Shown: positions 8,697 through 23,029, counted from the stretch's first letter. The stretch is DNA of 64,000 bases from Cerasibacillus terrae (GCF_008039555.1 NZ_VDUW01000002.1:186001-250000), one strand, 5' to 3'. Notes: a model not told the origin generated them from the sequence alone. Translations and numbers: made by a program.

Positions 8697-9326
8697 ATGG
8701 GAACAGTACATGTACTTGACCATCCATTAATTCAACATAAATTAACACATATAAGGGATAAGAATACTGGAACAAAGGATTTTCGTGAATTAGTTAATGA
8801 AATTGCAATGTTGATGGCATTTGAAATCACAAGAAATCTGCCTTTACAAGAAACAACGATTGAAACACCAGTTCAAGAAGCAAAGGCTAACGTATTAGCT
8901 GGTAAAAAAATTGGTCTAATTCCTATTTTGCGTGCAGGATTAGGAATGGTAGACGGCATGGTTCGTTTAATACCTGCAGCAAAAGTAGGACATGTCGGTT
9001 TATATCGAGACCCAGAAACATTAGAACCAGTGGAGTACTACATAAAATTACCATCTGATATTTCCGAACGTGAGTTAATTGTCCTTGATCCAATGCTTGC
9101 CACAGGTGGTTCTGCAGCTGATGCGATTCACTCCTTGAAAAAACGTGGTGCAAAACAAATTCGTCTCGTGTGTATTGTTGCAGCCCCTGAAGGTGTTGAA
9201 AGAATTAAAAAAGAACATCCGGATGTAGATATTTACCTAGCTGCACTTGATGAGGGCTTAGATGATAAAGCATATATTGTTCCAGGTCTTGGTGATGCAG
9301 GAGATCGCCTATTTGGAACAAAATAA
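8697..9326 (+). CDS. upp: Uracil phosphoribosyltransferase
   Basis: Salvages uracil: uracil + PRPP gives UMP + PPi. The product has 209 residues, the normal length. Diagnostic are [11 protein letters not shown] (~residue 80), the PRPP loop [11 protein letters not shown] (~residue 130) and the C-terminal uracil-binding stretch [15 protein letters not shown] 8697 has AAGGAGTG upstream; the 22 extra in-frame codons before it overlap the promoter and are rejected. The gene lies between glyA and atpI as in B. subtilis. Confidence 0.98.
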   Translation: MGTVHVLDHPLIQHKLTHIRDKNTGTKDFRELVNEIAMLMAFEITRNLPLQETTIETPVQEAKANVLAGKKIGLIPILRAGLGMVDGMVRLIPAAKVGHVGLYRDPETLEPVEYYIKLPSDISERELIVLDPMLATGGSAADAIHSLKKRGAKQIRLVCIVAAPEGVERIKKEHPDVDIYLAALDEGLDDKAYIVPGLGDAGDRLFGTK

Positions 9327-9340
9327 TAACGATAAGAAAG

Positions 9341-9377
9341 AACTTCTCCGTGTCTTATGGACATGGAGAAGTTTTTT
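9341..9377 (+). terminator. Intrinsic terminator of upp
   Basis: AACTTCTCC / GGAGAAGTT with an inner TG/CA extension and a TTTTTT tail. The 51-bp tandem array begins about 170 bases after it. Confidence 0.88.
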
Positions 9378-9549
9378 GATTCAAGTCATTTTCTTAAAAA
9401 AATGTCCTTTACTACTGCTATGGTAAATCGATGCTATAAGCAGACCGAACACATATAGACTCTTACGGGAAATATGAAGTGTATTTCAACTGTGTTAGCA
9501 TGGTTGATAAAAATATTAATAGCTTTAAAAAAGCTTTGATTTGTTTTTC

Positions 9550-10232
9550 GGTCACCAATTCCCATTTGGATGCCCGTTTTCTTGCTTTTCTTAGTATATC
9601 GGTCACCAATACCGATTTGGATGCCCGCTTTCTTGCTTTTCTTAGTATATCGGTCACCAATACCCATTTGGATGCCCGCTTTTTTGCTTTTCATAGTATA
9701 TCGGTCACCAATACCGATTTGGATGCCCGTTTTTTTGCTTTTCTTAGTATTTCGGTCATCAATACCCATTTGGATGCCCGTTTTTTTGCTTTTCATAGTT
9801 TATCAGTCATCAATGCTGATTTGGATGCCCGCTTTTTTGCCTTTCTTGGTATTTCGGTCACCAATACCGATTTGGATGCCCGCTTTTTTGCTTTTCTTAG
9901 TATATCGGTCATCAATACCTATTTGGATGCCCGTTTTCTTGTTTTGCTTAGTATCTCGGTCATCAATACCCATTTGGATGCCTGTTTTCTTGCTTTTCAT
10001 AGTATATCGGTCACCAATACCGATTTGGATGCCCGTTTTTTTGCTTTTCATAGTATATCGGTCATCAATACCGATTTGGATGCCCGCTTTTTTGCTTTTC
10101 TTAGTATATCGGTCATCAATACCCATTTGGATGCCCGTTTTTTTGCTTTTCATAGTATATCGGTCATCAATACCGATTTGGATGCCCGCTTTTTTGCCTT
10201 TCTTAGTATTTCGGTCACCAATACTCATTTGG
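9550..10232. repeat. 51-bp tandem array, 13 full units plus a partial 14th, no indels
   Basis: Units begin GGTCAYCAATACC at 9550 and every 51 bases up to 10213. Each unit contains the near-palindrome ATCGGT-N7-ACCGAT, perfect in five units. The unit at 9805 reads ATCAGT-N7-GCTGAT, a change of both arms that keeps pairing. Because 51 is a multiple of three and the unit lacks stops, long frames run open on both strands. None has a convincing ribosome binding site, and the longest plus-strand frame runs into the downstream protease gene. I therefore treat it as non-coding. Confidence 0.93.
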
Positions 10233-10304
10233 AAAACTTTCAATTACCCATGCATGTTTTCCCTTATTTTCCAGATAATAATTTGAAAAGGAGGGTTGAT
10301 TTGC

Positions 10305-12548
10305 ATGAAACAGTACATATGCTTTTTTGTTTTGGTTTTCCTTTTAGTAATCCCGATGGTTACGGTGGATGCATCATCAAATGAACAACACCCACCACAA
10401 CAACAAGGAGAAGTTGAACAGGAAGAAAAGGAACAATCGATTATTGTCGAAACATCAAAAGACCCCCATGAAGCGAAACAGTATATTGAAACATATCATC
10501 CATCCATAAAAGTCGTTACCGTTTATGATCAATTATTTCAAGGAATGGCACTAAAAGCATCTCCTGATAAGATAGAAAAAATCGGGACCCTTGATTTTGT
10601 ACAAGCCATTCATCCTGTGCAAACATACAAAATCGATTTGTCTTTTAAGCAAGCGAAGGAGAAAAATGAGTTGTTGAAAAATGTCGAAGATGCAGTTATC
10701 CCTTCTGATTGGAACAAGACAAATTATACAGGAAAGGGGGTCAAAGTGGCTGTAATTGATACAGGAATTGATTATGAACACCCTGATTTAGAAGTGAATT
10801 ATAAAGGTGGATATGATTTAGTTGATTTAGATGAAGATCCGATGGAAACAAAACGTGAAGAGGGAATTCCTACCTTACACGGAACCCATGTTGCGGGTAT
10901 TATTGCAGCAGATGGTCAATTAAAAGGGGTTGCTCCAGATGCTGAAATTTATGCATATCGTGCACTAGGTCCAGGTGGAATAGGTTCATCCATTCAAGTT
11001 ATTGCAGCATTGGAACAGGCTGTTAAAGATGGAGCAGATATCATTAATCTATCACTCGGAAACTCTGTAAATGGTCCTGACTATCCAACAAGTATCGCTG
11101 TAAATAAAGCGGTAGAATTAGGAACAGCAGTTGTGATTGCAAATGGGAATAGTGGTCCTGAAACATGGACTGTTGGTGCACCCGCTACCGCAACGAAGGC
11201 AATCTCTGTTGGGGCATATCATTCAGCTGGACAAAAAGCGTCCCTTTATGATTGGAAGGAAAATAAACATATCGCCTTTGAATTAATGAGGGGCTCTGTA
11301 CCGTGGAAATTAGAAAAAGATTATCCAGTCACTTTATATGACCGAAAGCAACCGCCAGATTTACATGGGAAAATTGCGCTTATTCCAAGGGGGAAAGTAC
11401 CATTTTACGAACTTGCGAAACAGGCAGAAAAGCAAGGTGCAGTAGCAGTAATAATCTACAATCATGAAGAAGGTGTTTTTCAAGGTGCAATCCAGGGAGA
11501 TGAACCGGTTGGTATTCCTGTTGCAGCTATTTCAAAACAAGATGGGAAAGAATTACGACAAAGAATAGGCAATGAGGACTATTTTTTACAAACGAAATAT
11601 CAAAAGGTATTAGAAGGAATCACTGATTTTAGCTCGCGTGGTCCTGTTACTGTGAATTGGCAAATTAAACCAAATATTGTCGCACCAGGAAAGAATATTT
11701 TAAGTACCATTCCATCTGGTTATGAAGTGTTGAATGGTACAAGCATGGCGGCACCCTTTATATCAGGTATTTTCGCATTAATGAAAGAAGCACACCCTGA
11801 TTGGACAAATGAAGAAATTATAAGCACCTTACAAACGACAACAAAAATGTTAGTAGATGATCAAAATCAACTTTTAAATCCGAGTTTACAAGGGATGGGT
11901 CTAGTCCAAATTGAGAAAGCATTGGATCCGGACACCATCATTCATCAGCCTTTTTTAACATTTGGAAAAGCATTAGGTTTTACATCCAAAGTAAAGCAAG
12001 ATATATGGATAGAAAATAAATCTAACCAAGAACAAATCTATTATTTTGATATTCCTAAGAAACAATCTGGTGTTCACTGGGACATTCCACGATCTGTTCG
12101 TTTGAAGAAAAACGAAAAAAAACGAGTGACAGTTGGATTAAATATTAATACAATGCTTACTGACAAAGGTCTGCATGAAGGATGGTTACAATTAAATGCA
12201 GGAGAAACAACGTATCAGCTTCCATATACATTCATTAGTAAAGAAGCAAAAAACCCTAAACTAATGGGATTTGAATTTTCTCTGAAGCCTTTTTCGAAAG
12301 AAGAATACCAATATCGCTTATATGCCACAGATGAAGTAGAACAAATAGATATTTCACTCTACGGTATGGATACACTTTTATATCAACAACATCTATTAAC
12401 AATTGATCAAGTAGAAATAGGTGTAAATGAAGGATATATTTCCAAAAAGCATATAAAAGCTCCGGGATTTTACCGTGCTTTAGTAACAATTCAGCTTAAG
12501 AATGGAACATATGAGAACAAGGAGACCGAGATTTATATCGAACCATGA
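10305..12548 (+). CDS. Secreted subtilisin-family (S8) serine protease with PA domain, Vpr-like
   Basis: Extracellular protease of 747 residues. A signal peptide (residues 1-24, MKQYICFFVLVFLLV) is followed by an I9 propeptide domain (~46-115). The S8 catalytic domain has Asp152 in AVIDTGIDYEHPD, His192 in HGTHVAG and Ser480 in NGTSMAAPF. A PA domain is inserted at ~340-430 (LYDRKQPPDLHGKIALIPRG), as in Vpr and lactocepin relatives, and a C-terminal Fn3-like region follows. ATG 10305 is preferred (AAAGGAGGG nine bases upstream) over TTG 10296. The frame stays open for 29 further codons after its TGA (12546-12548) and those look protein-like, so the C-terminus may be truncated by a nonsense change. 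Confidence 0.93.
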   Translation: MKQYICFFVLVFLLVIPMVTVDASSNEQHPPQQQGEVEQEEKEQSIIVETSKDPHEAKQYIETYHPSIKVVTVYDQLFQGMALKASPDKIEKIGTLDFVQAIHPVQTYKIDLSFKQAKEKNELLKNVEDAVIPSDWNKTNYTGKGVKVAVIDTGIDYEHPDLEVNYKGGYDLVDLDEDPMETKREEGIPTLHGTHVAGIIAADGQLKGVAPDAEIYAYRALGPGGIGSSIQVIAALEQAVKDGADIINLSLGNSVNGPDYPTSIAVNKAVELGTAVVIANGNSGPETWTVGAPATATKAISVGAYHSAGQKASLYDWKENKHIAFELMRGSVPWKLEKDYPVTLYDRKQPPDLHGKIALIPRGKVPFYELAKQAEKQGAVAVIIYNHEEGVFQGAIQGDEPVGIPVAAISKQDGKELRQRIGNEDYFLQTKYQKVLEGITDFSSRGPVTVNWQIKPNIVAPGKNILSTIPSGYEVLNGTSMAAPFISGIFALMKEAHPDWTNEEIISTLQTTTKMLVDDQNQLLNPSLQGMGLVQIEKALDPDTIIHQPFLTFGKALGFTSKVKQDIWIENKSNQEQIYYFDIPKKQSGVHWDIPRSVRLKKNEKKRVTVGLNINTMLTDKGLHEGWLQLNAGETTYQLPYTFISKEAKNPKLMGFEFSLKPFSKEEYQYRLYATDEVEQIDISLYGMDTLLYQQHLLTIDQVEIGVNEGYISKKHIKAPGFYRALVTIQLKNGTYENKETEIYIEP

Positions 12549-12638
12549 TGGTTAAAATACGATAGGAAATCCCTTCACGTACGATTACCAGAAGAAGGTT
12601 TGTATTACTTGAAAGTGAATAAACAAACGTATGTTTGA
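12549..12638 (+). pseudogene. In-frame continuation of the protease beyond its TGA
   Basis: Reading straight through TGA at 12546 gives 29 codons up to a second TGA at 12636. They encode a plausible domain end: LHVRLPEEGLYYLKVNK, alternating hydrophobic strand residues typical of the final beta strands of such proteases. This suggests a recent premature stop, stop read-through or a sequencing error. No start codon or ribosome binding site of its own is present. Confidence 0.5.
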
Positions 12639-13013
12639 ACAAAGAAACCACAAGAAAAAACTCATTATTCTTATAATTCCCAAATGTTCCCATAAATGTT
12701 CACAAAAATGTTACATTTAATTTTATCAATTAATACTATAATGGGTTGTAGGCGTTCTTTATATGTTGTCGTTTCCTATTTTTTTCATATGTTCTTAAAA
12801 AACTTCCTATTGTAATTAAGTTGTCAAACGTTGAATCTTCTTTTTATTCATTAGTAATCGAGTGGTATCACAACTATCGAATGTTACATATTTGATTCAT
12901 CAAAAGTCATCGTTGAAAAAGCGCTTTCGAAGGCTAAGATTCTACTAAAAATGAGCTTAAATTTAGGGAAGATAAATAGAACATAAAAAATATCGATTAT
13001 TGTAAGAAACCAA
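12639..13013. other. AT-rich intergenic stretch before the atp promoter
   Basis: No gene was seen. It contains repeated AATGTT words (12682-12715) and a TATAAT at 12737-12742 without a good -35 box. There is no clear terminator for the protease gene. It could hold an additional upstream atp promoter. Confidence 0.4.
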
Positions 13014-13042
13014 TTGACAACAGTGTTTTGCTCATGTAAACT
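13014..13042 (+). promoter_or_regulatory. Probable sigma-A promoter of the atp operon
   Basis: A perfect TTGACA at 13014-13019, 17-base spacer and TAAACT at 13037-13042. It lies 220 bases upstream of atpI, leaving a long leader. Confidence 0.55.
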
Positions 13043-13057
13043 TGCTTAGTGTAGAAT

Positions 13058-13088
13058 AGTGGATTTCCACTACACTCATAGTGGAAAT
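13058..13088 (+). promoter_or_regulatory. Two mutually exclusive hairpins in the atp leader
   Basis: AGTGGATTTCCACT (13058-13071) is self-complementary. Its second half, ATTTCCACTA (13063-13072), also pairs perfectly with TAGTGGAAAT (13079-13088). The central segment can thus pair either way. No U-tract follows, so this is not a terminator; it may affect mRNA stability or act as an operator. Confidence 0.55.
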
Positions 13089-13264
13089 GCTAACTTCTCT
13101 TATTAAAACAGCCTATAATAGTGAGTTGTTTTGAAAATGTATGATTCATTTGTAAAATGAAACCCGATACATAGGAAGTTGGCTGAATAAAACAATAGAC
13201 AAGCTACTTGAGAAGTAGTGAAGTGTGTCTGGCAACCGATGAATAATTGAGGAGTAGAGTGAAC

Positions 13265-13645
13265 ATGTCGCAATATAGGAAGATGGTTATACGACAACGT
13301 AAGTGGATGCTCTATCTCTTATCTGTCATTGTACTTGGTGCAGGTTTTAGTCCTTATCCGATGTTTTTCTTCGGATTATTGTTAGGGAGTGTGTTTAGCT
13401 TTTTTAACTTATGGATACTTCACCGAAACATGGAACGACTTGGTGAAGTAGCAATTAGAAAAAGAAAAAGAGCAAGCATTGGGACGTTGACACGATTAGG
13501 AGGTGCCGCGTTAGCTACGTTAATCGCACTTCGCTATGAAGAATACTTCCATATTATAGGAGTTGTTATCGGATTATGCTTATCATATGCCGTAATCATA
13601 ATTGATCTTGCTGTCTATTATGTAATGCAAGAAAAAAGGTCATAA
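13265..13645 (+). CDS. atpI: ATP synthase accessory protein AtpI
   Basis: Small hydrophobic protein (126 residues) encoded first in the atp operon and implicated in c-ring assembly or Mg2+ uptake. Four membrane segments are visible: ~14-30, 34-52, 77-90 and 95-115. A basic cytoplasmic loop with RKRKRA lies between the second and third. ATG 13265 has GAGGAG upstream at 13249-13254; TTG 13247 would overlap that site. Its identity rests on length, topology and position directly before atpB. Confidence 0.9.
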   Translation: MSQYRKMVIRQRKWMLYLLSVIVLGAGFSPYPMFFFGLLLGSVFSFFNLWILHRNMERLGEVAIRKRKRASIGTLTRLGGAALATLIALRYEEYFHIIGVVIGLCLSYAVIIIDLAVYYVMQEKRS

Positions 13646-13713
13646 TACTTTCTATAATAGGGTACATATTCTTCAATCAAGTTATAATATTGCCTGAAAA
13701 GAGGTGATGAAGT

Positions 13714-14436
13714 TTGGAAACAAAAGCACCAATTGTAGAAAATTTGTTTGGGATTCCTTGGCTTTCAGTTAATTTATCGAACATTTTAATGATTACCTTA
13801 GTATCTATTATCGTTTTTGTATTTTGCGTAGTAGCAAGCCGTAATTTACAAATGAAGCCAACAGGTCTACAGAATTTTATGGAATGGTTTATTGAATTTA
13901 TTAAAGGCATGATCAATGATACGATGGATTGGAAAACAGGGAAGATATTTCTACCACTTGGGTTAACACTCTTTTTATTCATCTTAGTTAGTAACCTAAT
14001 AGGACATGTTATGGTGATTGTTGTTGATGATGTTTCATGGTGGGGTGCCCCAACTGCAGATGCAGGTGTAACATTAACGCTAGCAATGATGGTTATTTTA
14101 TTGTCACACTATTATGGTATTAAAATCAGAGGACTAAAAGGGTATGGGAAGAAATTCATTGAACCAGTACCATTTATGCTTCCTTTCAAAATAGTAGAGG
14201 AGTTTACCAATACGTTAACACTTGGTTTGCGTTTATTTGGTAACATGTTTGCAGGTGGTATGTTAACAGCACTGATTATTGGTATAGGTGCGAAAGGTAT
14301 TGGTGGCTCTCTAATGGCAGGAGTACCAATGCTGGTATGGTCAGGTTATGAATTGTTTATCGCTGGTATTCAGGCGTTTATTTTCACTTTATTAACGATG
14401 CTATACATCTCTCATAAAGTGGAAGAAAGTCATTAA
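13714..14436 (+). CDS. atpB: F0F1 ATP synthase subunit a
   Basis: Membrane proton half-channel subunit, 240 residues. The essential arginine lies in the family signature TLTLGLRLFGNMFAGG near residue 172; further family residues are in the last helices (GIQAFIFTLLTMLYISHK). The TTG start at 13714 follows AGAGGTGATG and is the only start with a good site. It is the second gene of a complete operon. Confidence 0.97.
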   Translation: METKAPIVENLFGIPWLSVNLSNILMITLVSIIVFVFCVVASRNLQMKPTGLQNFMEWFIEFIKGMINDTMDWKTGKIFLPLGLTLFLFILVSNLIGHVMVIVVDDVSWWGAPTADAGVTLTLAMMVILLSHYYGIKIRGLKGYGKKFIEPVPFMLPFKIVEEFTNTLTLGLRLFGNMFAGGMLTALIIGIGAKGIGGSLMAGVPMLVWSGYELFIAGIQAFIFTLLTMLYISHKVEESH

Positions 14437-14491
14437 GTTTGTTTGTGAAAATTGTGTTTTAACTTTAAGAAATCATATTTTCTTAATGTAA

Positions 14492-14746
<255 letters not shown>

Positions 14747-14886
14747 TCATAGTTTCGTTAAAAAAATATGCGTGGCGGGATTCGTTTCCGGATGAATCTA
14801 CGCCATTCCTTTATGTACAATAAATGTTTGAGTGAAATAGATGAAAGTTTTTTAGAATTGGATAGATACTGAAAGGAGTGAATTCT

Positions 14887-15411
14887 GTGCATTTTTACAG
14901 TGAGTTTTTAACACTTGGAGCTGTGGGCGGTCTTCGAACTGCTGACATGATTTTCACTTTAGTTTCCTTCATTGTTTTGCTTGCCTTATTGAAAAAATTT
15001 GCTTGGGGTCCATTAATGGATGTCATGGAAAAACGTGAAGAATATGTAAAAGATGAAATTGAAACGGCAGAAAAAAACCGTAAAGAAGCAGAAATCGCCT
15101 CAAAAGAAGCTACAGCCCAATTAAGACAAACAAAAGAAGAAGCACAAAAAATCATTGATGATGCTCGTAACACTGGGAAACAAGAAGAACAAAAGATTAT
15201 CCAAACAGCTCGAGAAGAAGCAACACGTCTCAAAGAAGCAGCTGAAGCAGATATTCAAAATGAGAAAGAAAAAGCAATTCAAGCATTACAAGACCAAGTT
15301 GCCTCATTATCTGTTCTTATTGCCAGCAAGGTAATTGAGAAGGAAATCAGTGCACAGGATCAAGAAAAATTGATCAGTGAATATATTAAAGAGGTAGGAG
15401 AAGAGCGATGA
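14887..15411 (+). CDS. atpF: F0F1 ATP synthase subunit b
   Basis: Peripheral stalk subunit of 174 residues: one N-terminal membrane helix (~residues 18-38) followed by a long, highly charged Ala/Glu/Lys helix forming the dimeric stator. GTG 14887 is chosen because AAAGGAGTGA lies just upstream; the GTG at 14878 is part of that site. A 130-base gap after atpE contains an imperfect GTGGCG/CGCCA hairpin. Its stop overlaps the atpH start (ATGA). Confidence 0.95.
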   Translation: MHFYSEFLTLGAVGGLRTADMIFTLVSFIVLLALLKKFAWGPLMDVMEKREEYVKDEIETAEKNRKEAEIASKEATAQLRQTKEEAQKIIDDARNTGKQEEQKIIQTAREEATRLKEAAEADIQNEKEKAIQALQDQVASLSVLIASKVIEKEISAQDQEKLISEYIKEVGEER

Positions 15412-15953
15412 GTGAAGCGATAGTTGCTAATCGATATGCAGATGCTCTCTTTCAAGTTGGGACTAAAAAAAATATATTAGATCAATTAGTTGATCAATTC
15501 CGTGTTGTAAAAGAAGTTTTTCAAACAAATGAACAATTACGTCTTGTGTTGGGACACCCGCAGATTAATCATGCAAGAAAACAAGAATTAATCGAATCTG
15601 TGTTCCAAAGTATGGAAAAAGACGTTGTGAATACATTAAAGTTACTTGTTGAACGTGGAAGAGTAGAAGTTATTCCATCCATGGTTGAACAACTAATTGA
15701 GCAAGCTCATGAGCAAAAAGGAATAGCAGTTGCAACAGTTTATTCTGTTCGCAAGCTTTCTGATGAAGAAGAAAAAGCAATTGCAAAAACAATTGCAATA
15801 CGCTTTCAAAAACAAGATGTACAAATTAAAAATATTGTCGATTCAACGTTAATTGGTGGCATTAAAGTCCGAGTTGGAAATACAATATTAGACGGTTCGA
15901 TCAGTGGCAAATTAGAGCGTATGGAACGTCAATTTGCAACAGCGAACAAATGA
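15408..15953 (+). CDS. atpH: F0F1 ATP synthase subunit delta
   Basis: Links the b-subunit stalk to the top of the alpha3beta3 head (OSCP homologue). The 181-residue protein has the family N-terminus IVANRYADALFQVG, and the C-terminal signature STLIGGIKVRVGNTILDGSISGKL is visible. It is translationally coupled to atpF by a four-base overlap. Confidence 0.97.
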   Translation: MSEAIVANRYADALFQVGTKKNILDQLVDQFRVVKEVFQTNEQLRLVLGHPQINHARKQELIESVFQSMEKDVVNTLKLLVERGRVEVIPSMVEQLIEQAHEQKGIAVATVYSVRKLSDEEEKAIAKTIAIRFQKQDVQIKNIVDSTLIGGIKVRVGNTILDGSISGKLERMERQFATANK

Positions 15954-15965
15954 GGATAGGGGTGA

Positions 15966-17483
<1,518 letters not shown>

Positions 17484-17601
17484 TAAATATTCTAGATCGT
17501 TTTTATAATAGATAAAGTTGGAAAGTGGCTAAATGAAGGAAGGTTTAGCGATCCTTCATTCCCCCACTTCTAACACAGACTTCTGTTAGGAAGGATGGTG
17601 A

Positions 17602-18465
<864 letters not shown>

Positions 18466-18478
18466 CTCCATGATATAA

Positions 18479-19921
<1,443 letters not shown>

Positions 19922-20017
19922 CTTTGACATAAGGCAGAGATGGTAATTGGTCCATTCCTAGAACCGATTGCTTTATCCAGAAGAACGGAAGAACTCTTCT
20001 GGTCCTTGCCTGTCTAA

Positions 20018-20428
<411 letters not shown>

Positions 20429-20437
20429 TGATACATT

Positions 20438-20464
20438 ACCCATGACATTTGTCATGGGTTTTTT
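20438..20464 (+). terminator. Intrinsic terminator of the atp operon
   Basis: ACCCATGA / TCATGGGT with a 6-nt loop, followed by TTTTTT, directly after atpC. Confidence 0.92.
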
Positions 20465-20943
20465 GTCGCCGATTCACTTGCTACAACAAGACCCTCGCTT
20501 AAAAAATTAAAGAGAAACCAGGAATTGTAAGTGGTCATTGAGGATTTTCAATGAATGGAGATTCATTTATGTTTAACAAAGTGAATCTTCACTATGAGAT
20601 CGGTAGAATAAATTCAAGGAAAGTGTGCATGCTTCTTTGAAAAGTGGATTTTTGTAGAAAATAAAAATCGACCGATAAAATTCACGCTTTATTTAAAGTA
20701 ATAATTATTTTTGTCGATATTTCCCTGGAAATAAGGAAATATATCCTAATTTATTTTGACAATTAATTTATCCATGTTACATGATTAAGACTTTAGTCTT
20801 GAAAAACTACAATATTTTCATGTCTATAATCTTTGTATTCATTAATAAAATGAAATTTGTAGTTGGGATAAATCTTTGACAATTATCTCTAATAATGGCA
20901 AAGTAACAATAAGTAATAATCTAAAGAAGGTGGAAAAATATAA
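20465..20943. other. Gene-free stretch between the atp terminator and ywzB
   Basis: AT-rich with no open frame of note. Two TTGACA hexamers (20757-20762 and 20876-20881) could serve ywzB. Neither has a -10 box at the right distance, though CATGAT follows the first at 18 bases. A short ATTTCC/GGAAAT hairpin lies near 20720. Confidence 0.35.
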
Positions 20944-21177
20944 ATGTTTTCAATCGGACAAACAGCAATAATAAGTATGATTTCCCATTTAATTTTTATT
21001 TTCCTAACTTGGAAGGCGATGCAATCGGTAAAATTCGATCCATTAATTCGAAAAGGGAAAGCTCTGGAAGCACGTATTTTCCTTTTATTTATAGCGATTG
21101 CCATTGGAGCAGGAGTCAGTCGTTTCTTCCTTGAGTTTTTGCAATGGTCTAGTGATCTAACATTTCTTTTTAATTAA
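20944..21177 (+). CDS. ywzB: DUF1146 small membrane protein YwzB
   Basis: 77 residues, two membrane segments (~8-26 and ~44-62) joined by a short basic loop (PLIRKGKALEAR), the usual shape of the DUF1146 family. The function is unknown. AGAAGGTGG precedes the start at a longish spacing. It sits between the atp operon and murAA as in B. subtilis, which supports the assignment. Confidence 0.88.
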   Translation: MFSIGQTAIISMISHLIFIFLTWKAMQSVKFDPLIRKGKALEARIFLLFIAIAIGAGVSRFFLEFLQWSSDLTFLFN

Positions 21178-21605
21178 GCAGGTCTGTTTTCTATCCAGTT
21201 TTTTGCCTTTTTTTGTCATAAATTGCGTAATTTCCTTCTGTACTGTTAAGATTTAATAACATTTTTTTCTATTTCTTGAATAAAATTTAACTATTGTGTT
21301 ACATATGCATAATAAAAGATAATATGCTTGTATGCCGGTGATGAATGGTGCTATAATGTAAAATGATTGTTTTTTTAATGAGTTCAAAAAATATTTCCAT
21401 GGTGATGAAATAAAAGAAGAATGACTATATAAAATATAGTCCCTTTTTTCTGTTTGAAAGAATGTAGTTATTGGGAAAATGTGTTGAATTTTGTCAATCA
21501 ACTTTATGCAAAATGAGAACAAAATGACTTTTAAAAACTTATCTTAAAAACAACATGTTTGGACATGAGTTATTTAGAAATACTAAAAAAGTGTATATCT
21601 GAGAA
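21178..21605. other. AT-rich gap between ywzB and murAA, with a terminator-like hairpin at 21423-21450
   Basis: No gene was seen. GACTATA-tAAAA-TATAGTC followed by CCCTTTTTT at 21423-21450 is a plausible terminator, 250 bases beyond the ywzB stop. Either ywzB mRNA is long, or a short non-coding transcript ends here. Confidence 0.45.
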
Positions 21606-21634
21606 TTGAAAATTGTAATTGGAACACCTAATAT
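21606..21634 (+). promoter_or_regulatory. Probable sigma-A promoter of murAA
   Basis: TTGAAA (21606-21611), exact 17-base spacer and TAATAT (21629-21634), about 50 bases upstream of the murAA start. Confidence 0.55.
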
Positions 21635-21684
21635 CAATTTTGAATATTAATATAGTGAAACTGGATCTGAAGGAGACTTGACAT

Positions 21685-23013
21685 ATGGAAAAGATCATTG
21701 TAAAAGGTGGAAAAGTATTAAAAGGTACTGTCAAAGTAGAAGGTGCAAAAAACGCAGTATTACCTGTTATCGCAGCAAGCATATTACCTAGTAAAGGAAC
21801 AAGTGTTATTCATGATGTTCCTGTATTAGCTGATGTATTTACTATAAATGAAGTGTTAAGAAATTTAAATGCAGATGTCGAATTTGCGGATAATACAGTA
21901 AAAGTGGATGCAACGAAACGTATGTTAACAGAAGCTCCATTTGAATATGTACGTCAAATGCGTGCTTCTGTCCTTGTGCTCGGACCATTATTGTCTCGAT
22001 ACGGCCATGCGAAAGTAGCAATGCCAGGTGGTTGTGCGATTGGCTCTCGCCCAATTGATCTACATTTAAAAGGATTTGAAGCAATGGGTGCAGAAATCCA
22101 TGTAGGAAATGGGTTTGTAGAGGCAAGGTCAAACGGCCGCTTAAAAGGAGCCAAAATATATTTAGACATGCCAAGTGTTGGTGCTACTGAAAATATATTA
22201 ATGGCAGCTACTTTAGCTGAAGGTCAAACCATTATTGAAAACTGTGCCAAAGAGCCAGAAATTGTAGATTTGGCAAACTTTCTAAATAAAATGGGCGCTA
22301 ATATTGTTGGTGCGGGTACAGAAACCATTCGTATTGAGGGTGTAGAAGAACTTCACGGTACAGAGCACAATGTCATACCAGATAGGATTGAAGCAGGAAC
22401 ATTCATGGTTGCTGCGGCAATCACCGGTGGAGATGTATTTGTGAAAAACGCCATGAGTGAACACCTACGACCAGTCATTGCGAAACTACGTGAGATGGGT
22501 GTTACAGTTTATGAAAAGGAAAACGGCATTCACGTTATTGGTACAAAAGAGTTAAAATCAACAGATATTAAAACATTACCATACCCAGGATTCCCAACAG
22601 ATATGCAATCTCAGATGATGGCATTAATGCTCTGTGCAGAAGGAACAAGCGTTATTACAGAAACTGTATTTGAAAACCGCTTCATGCATGTCGAAGAATT
22701 CCGTAGAATGAACGCAAAGATAAAAATAGAAGGGCGTAGTGTAATTATTGAAGGACCAGTGAAATTACAAGGTGCAGAAGTGGCCGCAACAGATTTACGT
22801 GCTGCTGCAGCATTAATATTAGCTGGTCTAGTCGCAGAAAACTATACACGTGTTACAGAATTAAAACATCTTGACCGTGGCTATGTCGATTTTGTTGAAA
22901 AACTTGCAGCACTTGGTGCAGATATTACTCGTGTGGATGATGAAAAAGAAAAAGTAATTAAATCCATTTCACCATCAATAACTACTGACTCCATTGCTGC
23001 TGAATTACAATAA
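21685..23013 (+). CDS. murAA: UDP-N-acetylglucosamine 1-carboxyvinyltransferase (MurA)
   Basis: First committed step of peptidoglycan synthesis: transfers enolpyruvate from PEP to UDP-GlcNAc. The 442-residue protein has Lys/Asn of [11 protein letters not shown] near residue 20. The reactive Cys117 lies in [14 protein letters not shown], so it is the fosfomycin-sensitive type, and [12 protein letters not shown] is near residue 330. GAAGGAG precedes the ATG. Bacilli carry two MurA paralogues; the place next to ywzB and upstream of spoIID marks this as murAA. Confidence 0.96.
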   Translation: MEKIIVKGGKVLKGTVKVEGAKNAVLPVIAASILPSKGTSVIHDVPVLADVFTINEVLRNLNADVEFADNTVKVDATKRMLTEAPFEYVRQMRASVLVLGPLLSRYGHAKVAMPGGCAIGSRPIDLHLKGFEAMGAEIHVGNGFVEARSNGRLKGAKIYLDMPSVGATENILMAATLAEGQTIIENCAKEPEIVDLANFLNKMGANIVGAGTETIRIEGVEELHGTEHNVIPDRIEAGTFMVAAAITGGDVFVKNAMSEHLRPVIAKLREMGVTVYEKENGIHVIGTKELKSTDIKTLPYPGFPTDMQSQMMALMLCAEGTSVITETVFENRFMHVEEFRRMNAKIKIEGRSVIIEGPVKLQGAEVAATDLRAAAALILAGLVAENYTRVTELKHLDRGYVDFVEKLAALGADITRVDDEKEKVIKSISPSITTDSIAAELQ

Positions 23014-23029
23014 AAAATGAGAAGACAAG

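Noticed and set aside
9434..10384. Several long open frames (120-300 codons, both strands) over the 51-bp array
   Set aside because: They exist because a stop-free 51-bp unit is repeated in register. They are open on both strands, lack ribosome binding sites, and one runs into the protease gene.
20876..20904. Sigma-A promoter for ywzB built on the second TTGACA
   Set aside because: The hexamer 17 bases downstream is CAAAGT. The nearby TAATAAT is only nine bases away.
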